Shown: positions 38,108 to 42,600 of the stretch, in pieces | Position numbering within the stretch: position 1 is the first letter of the stretch | Layout: every line of letters starts with the position of its first letter | NCBI GenBank assembly: GCA_964645125.1 | Contig: CAZXZC010000004.1 | Span: 1 to 42,600 of the forward strand | Direction of reading: 5' to 3' | From: JBDKGD01 sp964645125 | GTDB taxonomy: Bacteria > Patescibacteriota > Minisyncoccia > UBA6257 > 2-01-FULL-56-20 | DNA: 42,600 nt | Notes under the pieces: generated by a model | Database searches by the model: none | What the model was told of the DNA's origin: nothing | The model's input: only the letters and a program-made list of their open reading frames with translations | Program-made: the position numbers and the translations under genes

Positions 38108-39844
38108 TTTCGGATTCTGTTGGCGCCACATGGCGGCGTACAGGCCAGATTTTTTCAACAACTGGTCATGGCTGCCGCTTTCAATAATTGAACCGTTTTC
38201 TAACACATGAATGGTGTTGGCATGGGCTACCGTGGAGAGGCGGTGGGCGACAATGACAATAATCATGTCTTTTCTGGTAGTGCCAATTTGCTTTATGGCG
38301 TCGGTGATTTCGTTTTCGGTGAGTGAGTCTAGGCTACTGGTTGCTTCGTCGAAGATAATAAGCTGTGGTTCACGCAAGAGCGCGCGAGCAATGGCTAAGC
38401 GTTGTTTTTGGCCACCGGAGATTTTAATGCCCGACTCACCGATGCGAGTATCCAACCCCAAGCCCGTATTTTCAATAATCGCCAGAGCCGATGCGGCGCG
38501 CAGTGCGCTCATGCACTGATCATCTGTGGCATCGGGACGCACGAACAGCAAATTCTCGCGTATCGTGCCGGCAAAGAGCTGCGTGTCTTGGGATACGTAG
38601 CCTATTTTTTTACGCAATGTAGCGTAGTCAATGGTGGTGGCCGAGATTTCGTTTATACGAATCTCACCTTCGGTTGGCTTGTACAACCCCACCATGGTTT
38701 TTAATAAGGTGCTTTTACCGGCACCGGATGGGCCTACAAACGCAACGGTTTTTCCTTTTGGTATTTCAAAACTCACACCGCGCAGGGATGCTGCCTGGTT
38801 TTGACTATAGGCAAACGTGACGCCTTGGTAGTTGATTGATTCTATTTCGGTTATGGCGCGAGCGTTGCGAGGTTGTTCTTCGGGCTTTGTATCGAGGATT
38901 TTTTGCACGGTTTCCATGCTTGCTTTGGCTTCTTGGTAGCTTGCTGAAACGGTACTGACTTCTGAAAGCGGGTTAAAGAGCGCAAACGAGTAAAACAATA
39001 ATGAGAAAAATTGCCCCACACTGATTTCACCGGAAAATATAAGGTAGAGCATCAAAAACATGATTGCCGTGCGCGTAGCGTTTAAGGTTGTCCCTTGCAC
39101 AAAACTGAGCGCACGGATGAGTCGCACTTTATGGAGCTCCAGATCGAGAATCTTGCCGATTAAACCTTGCAAGCGAGTGGTTTCTTGGCCTTCGAGTCCT
39201 AAACTTTTAACCAACTCCACGTTACGCAATGTTTCAGTGGCGGACCCGGACAAATCGGCGGTTTGAGATACGATATTTTTTTGAATAGTTTTAATACGCC
39301 TGCCAATTAAAAAGCTGCTCACTCCCACAATAGGAATGATGAGGAAGTAGGCGAGTCCGATTTTCCAACTCACCCAAAAGCTGTAGGCCATTACAAAGAC
39401 AACACCCACCAATGAAAGGAATATGGTGTTTACGAATGTGGCGATGAGTTTTTGGCTGTCTTGCTTGGCCTTGGCAAGTTTTTGCAAGAGTTCACCGGAG
39501 CGCTGGTCTTCGAACACGCTAAAGGGGAGTGAAAAGGCATGAGCGATACTATCCGAATAGAGTTTTGAGCCAACAAGTTCCGTAGTTGCGTTTACGTAAT
39601 AGTCTTGGAAATTTTTGGCAACACGAGAAATAAAGGCAACCGTCATTGACGCAAGAAGGAGCAAGCCCACCCCGCCGATAAATTCTTTCGGTGAGTACTG
39701 GCCTATTTTAGTGGCGTAATTATCGATCAGTAGGCGAAATATTTGTGGATCAAGGAGTGAAAATACCTGGTTGATGGTGGCAAGCACTAAGGCCAATAAA
39801 AGCTGCTTTTTGTATTGTTTGATATAGGAGAATAATAAAGACAT
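38105..39844 (-). CDS. ABC exporter, fused membrane and ATPase domains
   Basis: The 579-residue half-transporter has six TM helices (about 15-310) and one nucleotide-binding domain with Walker A GPSGAGKST, Q-loop YVSQDTQLFAGTIRENL, signature ISGGQKQRLAIARALL, Walker B LIIFDEATSSLD and the H-loop VAHRLSTV. Homodimers of this MsbA/BmrA type export lipids, drugs or peptides; the substrate is not predictable here. A conserved-core hairpin lies 30 bases upstream of its start. Confidence 0.93.
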   Translation of the reverse strand: MSLLFSYIKQYKKQLLLALVLATINQVFSLLDPQIFRLLIDNYATKIGQYSPKEFIGGVGLLLLASMTVAFISRVAKNFQDYYVNATTELVGSKLYSDSIAHAFSLPFSVFEDQRSGELLQKLAKAKQDSQKLIATFVNTIFLSLVGVVFVMAYSFWVSWKIGLAYFLIIPIVGVSSFLIGRRIKTIQKNIVSQTADLSGSATETLRNVELVKSLGLEGQETTRLQGLIGKILDLELHKVRLIRALSFVQGTTLNATRTAIMFLMLYLIFSGEISVGQFFSLLFYSFALFNPLSEVSTVSASYQEAKASMETVQKILDTKPEEQPRNARAITEIESINYQGVTFAYSQNQAASLRGVSFEIPKGKTVAFVGPSGAGKSTLLKTMVGLYKPTEGEIRINEISATTIDYATLRKKIGYVSQDTQLFAGTIRENLLFVRPDATDDQCMSALRAASALAIIENTGLGLDTRIGESGIKISGGQKQRLAIARALLREPQLIIFDEATSSLDSLTENEITDAIKQIGTTRKDMIIVIVAHRLSTVAHANTIHVLENGSIIESGSHDQLLKKSGLYAAMWRQQNPK

Positions 39845-39873
39845 AGAATTAGAATCTGCGACGTTAAATTTTT

Positions 39874-39948
39874 AAAGCTATTCTATTTTATGAAGAGCGC
39901 TCCGGGGCCGCTAGGCCAGTCTTACGCTTCATACAATAGAATAGCTTT
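39874..39948 (+). repeat. Conserved-core stem-loop element, copy 6 (family A)
   Basis: AAAGCTATTCTATT and AATAGAATAGCTTT are perfect outer arms, with TGAAG/CTTCA inside. AG is bulged and CG pairs CG. The core reads CTCCGG-GGCC-GCTA-GGCC-AGTCTTA. The core orientation is plus, although both flanking genes are minus-strand. Confidence 0.87.
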
Positions 39949-40011
39949 GTGTGTATATTTTCTTTATTTTATATGATTTGACGATAAATTCAAAAAGGTA
40001 GGAGGAATGAA

Positions 40012-40044
40012 AACGGGTCGTCTTTTTTATAAGAACGACCCGTT
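40012..40044 (-). terminator. Terminator of the downstream minus-strand gene
   Basis: AACGGGTCGT / ACGACCCGTT, 10-bp perfect stem; minus RNA ends CGTTTTC. It lies eight bases after the stop of the 156-residue gene. Confidence 0.7.
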
Positions 40045-40051
40045 GGTGGGT

Positions 40052-40522
40052 TTACGCGTGCGCGGCCAGAGAGCGGTTAGGAATATACTTGCCGAGCACT
40101 ACTTCTTGATCAATGTTTTGGACTTCAAATCCAACAAAAAGCTTGTATTTTTTGTGTAAGGGAATTATTCGCTTTTTCTTTTTATTTGGCGCGTGGCAAT
40201 GTACTTTGTAAAACATTTTAATCACATCCTCGGCTTTTATTTCTTGTGATGTTCCTTTTTTCGTAGAGCACCGTGTTTTAGTGAGTGGAATTAAGATGTT
40301 AAGTGCAGTGTTACCTTCTACTACTTGAAACATGGTAATATCCACGCTTTCAAGATACCCAAGGACATCTTGCAGTAATTCTTCGAGTGATTGTTTTACA
40401 TAGTGCGCATTGCGAGTCGCTATGAAAATTGCCGCCTTTACGCATTCGTCGCAAATCATTTCGTTTTCTTTTTTGGCTTCTTTCAAATTACGTAAATTTC
40501 TTCTCAGGTTTCGGTCGCGCAT
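40052..40522 (-). CDS. Unrecognised 156-residue protein
   Basis: The sequence begins with a basic helix (MRDRNLRRNLRNLKEAKKEN), then ICDECVKAAIFIA, a helical part (SLEELLQDVLGYLESV), TALNILIPLTKT and a basic C-terminal region ending LGKYIPNRSLAAHA. I do not recognise a family. AAGGAG about 10 bases before ATG is a clear ribosome site. The central part resembles the 41287-41655 protein in layout (helix, ILIP strand, EIK segment), so the two may be distant paralogues. Confidence 0.6.
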   Translation of the reverse strand: MRDRNLRRNLRNLKEAKKENEMICDECVKAAIFIATRNAHYVKQSLEELLQDVLGYLESVDITMFQVVEGNTALNILIPLTKTRCSTKKGTSQEIKAEDVIKMFYKVHCHAPNKKKKRIIPLHKKYKLFVGFEVQNIDQEVVLGKYIPNRSLAAHA

Positions 40523-40617
40523 ATGCTTATGCTCCTTATGTGGTATTACCTAGCGTGAGATTTTAAAGCCTTATAGAAGGCCTCTTTACAATTGCTTAAA
40601 ACATGGTACCGCAAATA

Positions 40618-41199
40618 TTAGTGAAACTCAAGTGAGCTTTTTACTATGTCAAAGTCTTTTACAATTTGGTCGTTTGGAGATATATAGGTAACCGATAGAG
40701 TATTTATGGATGTGTTATGGGCGAAGGCGATAGTGGTGCCTTCATAAAGACCAGACCAATGGTAGGTGAGCGCTTCATGGGTACCAGCAATACGCACGGC
40801 TTCTATTTTGCCATCAGGCGAAAGTTTGAAATTGGAATCGTTCGTATTTTTTACCCACTGCTCAACACTCAAATTGTCCAGATTATTTTGGTAGTTGGTT
40901 ATGGTAATGGCTGTTGGGCCTTCGCGGGGAGGGGTTTTGCCTTCTCGCACGAGCCGATTTTCTTGCGTGTCGGCCGTGAGTTCGATTTGGTAGATTTCTC
41001 GCTCGCCGTTACCGATATTTTTTTCTTCTACGAAGTAGCTGGCAGGGTAGGAGAATGAAAGCCCAAGTTTTTGGCTGGTGTATGTTTTGATGGCAGGAAC
41101 TTCATTGTTGTTTATTTTTTTTACGGAAATGGCTCCAATCGCAGTTACGATAGCAATGACGAGCACTGTAATGATGCCAAGCGTGAGTTTGTTTTGCAT
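40618..41199 (-). CDS. Membrane-anchored exported protein of unknown function
   Basis: The 193-residue protein has an N-terminal anchor (about 5-28, LTLGIITVLVIAIVTAIGA), then a soluble domain starting YTSQKLGLSFSYPASYFVEE. That phrase is typical of PsbP-like/Mog1-like exported proteins, but the assignment is weak. ATG 41199 is used: TATCCT lies six bases before it on the minus strand, a leaderless-type start; a GTG two codons upstream is possible. Confidence 0.65.
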   Translation of the reverse strand: MQNKLTLGIITVLVIAIVTAIGAISVKKINNNEVPAIKTYTSQKLGLSFSYPASYFVEEKNIGNGEREIYQIELTADTQENRLVREGKTPPREGPTAITITNYQNNLDNLSVEQWVKNTNDSNFKLSPDGKIEAVRIAGTHEALTYHWSGLYEGTTIAFAHNTSINTLSVTYISPNDQIVKDFDIVKSSLEFH

Positions 41200-41236
41200 A
41201 TTCACAGGATAGCAAATGCGGATGTAATAAAAAGCG

Positions 41237-41262
41237 AAGGCTACCTTGTTATGGGTAGCCTT
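41237..41262 (-). terminator. Minus-strand intrinsic terminator
   Basis: AAGGCTACC / GGTAGCCTT stem; minus RNA continues CGCTTTTTATT. Confidence 0.65.
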
Positions 41263-41286
41263 TTGGAGAAAAAGTTTTTGCGAGGG

Positions 41287-41655
41287 TTAGGTGTTTTCGA
41301 GCACCAGTTCAAACCGAACATCAGTGGCGAGATACTTTTGTATTTCTTCACACACCTTGTTCCAATCCACCTCCTTAATTTCGCGTGGTTTAAATAGGGA
41401 GGTCGCAGACGGAATAAGAATCTCAACCGTGCGATCCGCAAGATTGACTGGACCGGTTTCCAAATAGGTGTTCAGCAATACCCCATAACCACTCAAAAGG
41501 CTATGAAGATTACTAACAACGTATTCGAGTAGCGCTTGTTCTGATGAACCAAACGCCTCTCTTGTGTTTTCGTGCAGAAGCGTTGCCCGAATTTTTGCGG
41601 GAATATAGTACACCGGAACACACCCGACGCTTTTCGTCTTGAGAGCGGTATTCAT
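41287..41655 (-). CDS. Unrecognised 122-residue protein
   Basis: The protein starts MNTALKTKSVGCVPVYYIPAK, has a helical section (SSEQALLEYVVSNLHSLLSG), the strand VEILIPSATSLF and a C-terminal helix-strand (VDWNKVCEEIQKYLATDVRF). The start follows AGGAG by eight bases (41668-41664), so the longer frame from 41736 is rejected. It may be a distant paralogue of the 40052-40522 protein. Confidence 0.6.
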   Translation of the reverse strand: MNTALKTKSVGCVPVYYIPAKIRATLLHENTREAFGSSEQALLEYVVSNLHSLLSGYGVLLNTYLETGPVNLADRTVEILIPSATSLFKPREIKEVDWNKVCEEIQKYLATDVRFELVLENT

Positions 41656-41740
41656 GATTGTTCTCCTAAAGTTAAAATGTTCTTGCTGGGCGATATTGTT
41701 CAATATTTTTGTTATAAAGTCAAGATTTTTGAGCAAAAAT

Positions 41741-41777
41741 AAAATCCCCGAACATATCAGAACGTCGGGGATTTTTT
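41741..41777 (-). terminator. Bidirectional-looking terminator
   Basis: AAAATCCCCGA / TCGGGGATTTT, 11-bp stem; minus RNA ends TTTTATTTTT, plus ends TTTTTT. Confidence 0.75.
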
Positions 41778-41795
41778 CCGAAACACACCACGAAT

Positions 41796-42323
41796 TTACC
41801 TATTGAAATGCGTGGCTATGGGTGCCAGCAAATCGGTCAATTGGCCGGCAGTTGCATCGGAACCGGCACTTACGATGTATTCTTTCAGCTGGAAGAATTT
41901 TTTCGCGAAATCGATAAACGATGGGTTCTCGCCTTCAAGGAAAAATTCATCCTCGCATAGTTCTCTTTTAAATATTCCGCGATCTCCGTAGGTGAAGCGG
42001 TTGCATCGCCACCGCCGGCCATCAAACGTCCACTCATAATCGTGGGTCGGGTTGTTTTCGGGCCCGAGCCGCACGCGGATAAAATCCTCTTTTACCACAA
42101 TGCCCATGCGACTTGAGGGAGTATCACATGTTTCCAGCGATATGCGGATGATGCGCTGGGGATCGGTGATGTCGATGGTTATGTACTTGCTTTCGTACCC
42201 ATACTGCACCCGCAGCATTTTGAGGTTTTCGGTTTGCGGTTTTACTTTTTGAGCGTTTGCCGGCATAGAGCATGCCAGCACGGCAATGGCGAGCAATAGA
42301 ATACTCTTGAACCAATTTGTCAT
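41796..42323 (-). CDS. Secreted protein of unknown function
   Basis: The 175-residue protein has a classical signal peptide (MTNWFKSILLLAIAVLACSM, cleavage likely after PANA near residue 24). The mature part has three cysteines and beta-rich phrases (YITIDITDPQRIIRIS, YEWTFDGRRWRCNRFTYGDRG). I do not recognise a family. GGAGG lies seven bases before ATG, so this gene is Shine-Dalgarno-led. It has its own terminator. Confidence 0.65.
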   Translation of the reverse strand: MTNWFKSILLLAIAVLACSMPANAQKVKPQTENLKMLRVQYGYESKYITIDITDPQRIIRISLETCDTPSSRMGIVVKEDFIRVRLGPENNPTHDYEWTFDGRRWRCNRFTYGDRGIFKRELCEDEFFLEGENPSFIDFAKKFFQLKEYIVSAGSDATAGQLTDLLAPIATHFNR

Positions 42324-42424
42324 ATTGTGCCTCCAAATCGGTTATGGGGTTTGTTACGTTACAATAGTTAATTTCAGGTTACTCCTTTCAGCATGGTATA
42401 GCGGGGCGTAAAATGCAATCAGGA

Positions 42425-42452
42425 TTGAATTATTGGCCATTCATGGCATAAT
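42425..42452 (+). promoter_or_regulatory. Promoter of tRNA-Gln
   Basis: TTGAAT (42425-42430), 16-base spacer, CATAAT (42447-42452). Transcription would start near 42459, before the half-tRNA copy. Confidence 0.55.
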
Positions 42453-42464
42453 AGGTGGGTATTT

Positions 42465-42492
42465 TGCGGGATCGTCTAATGGTAGGACTCCG
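42465..42492 (+). pseudogene. Duplicated 5' half of tRNA-Gln
   Basis: These 28 bases (TGCGGGATCGTCTAATGG, then TAGGACTCCGC) are identical to the 5' end of the intact tRNA at 42529, and the copy stops at the beginning of the anticodon arm. The following 36 bases are unrelated and contain a GGAAA/TTTCC hairpin (42508-42523). Confidence 0.85.
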
Positions 42493-42528
42493 CTGTTTTT
42501 ATAAATTGGAAATATTAGTTTCCACCGC

Positions 42529-42600
42529 TGCGGGATCGTCTAATGGTAGGACTCCGCCCTTTGGAGGCGGCTATCTTGGTTCGAATCCAGGTCCCGCAGC
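42529..42600 (+). tRNA. tRNA-Gln (anticodon UUG)
   Basis: The acceptor stem TGCGGGA/TCCCGCA has 7 perfect pairs. The D arm is GTCT/GGAC, the anticodon arm CCGCC/GGCGG with loop CTTTGGA (anticodon TTG), and the T arm CTTGG/CCAGG with loop TTCGAAT. U1-A72 and discriminator G73 (42599) match glutamine identity elements known from E. coli. The last base of the window could be the first of an encoded CCA. Confidence 0.93.

Overview
The window looks like one contiguous piece of a Candidate Phyla Radiation (Patescibacteria) chromosome, most likely Parcubacteria-like. This is an inference from compact enzymes (167-residue RecO, cluster-poor base-excision glycosylases), very short spacers, moderate G+C, membrane-anchored single-domain proteins typical of the group, and the absence of visible biosynthetic operons. 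No phage, transposase or CRISPR array was recognised.

Layout. Positions 1-35174 carry almost only plus-strand housekeeping genes. In order they are: a bactofilin-like membrane protein (cut by the window edge), a stand-alone tRNA-binding domain, an FKBP, xseA-xseB, a SAM methyltransferase-rsmE pair, a SIMPL protein, nth, two small membrane proteins, a mutY-like gene, tgt-queA, bcp, nfo, a DUF167 gene-prmC, an RRM protein, typA, tsaC, a coiled-coil protein, an AI-2E family permease, cdaA, VKOR, a glutaredoxin, zwf-pgi/pmi, a hypothetical, a PEBP-recO pair, a large surface protein, glyQS, mreB, holB, frr and rseP. Positions 35192-42323 are mostly minus-strand: tdk, an ABC-F ATPase, an ABC exporter and four unrecognised proteins. 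One plus-strand Cys-rich small protein interrupts them, and a plus-strand tRNA-Gln lies at the right edge.

Functional themes are DNA repair (nth, mutY-like, nfo, xseAB, recO, holB), translation and tRNA/rRNA modification (tgt, queA, tsaC, rsmE, prmC, glyQS, frr, typA), thiol-disulfide chemistry (VKOR, glutaredoxin, bcp), sugar phosphates (zwf, pgi/pmi), c-di-AMP synthesis (cdaA) and envelope or shape (mreB, rseP, surface proteins).

The most unusual content is between genes. (1) Six copies of an element have a nearly invariant core around GGCCGCTAGGCC, held between outer stems that differ at every copy yet are self-complementary. (2) Several other inverted-repeat families occupy 3' ends. Many of these elements, including the core family, begin exactly at the stop codon of the preceding gene or supply it. 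(3) Most plus-strand genes have a TATAAT-like box 6-9 bases before ATG and no Shine-Dalgarno, which suggests leaderless mRNAs. (4) Large gene-free regions (8506-10207, 12471-12956, 14340-16099, 31038-31469) hold promoter- and terminator-bounded structured RNAs and very short ORFs with good Shine-Dalgarno sequences. (5) A 5'-half copy of tRNA-Gln precedes the intact tRNA gene. All functional names come from motif recognition by eye; no database search was possible.
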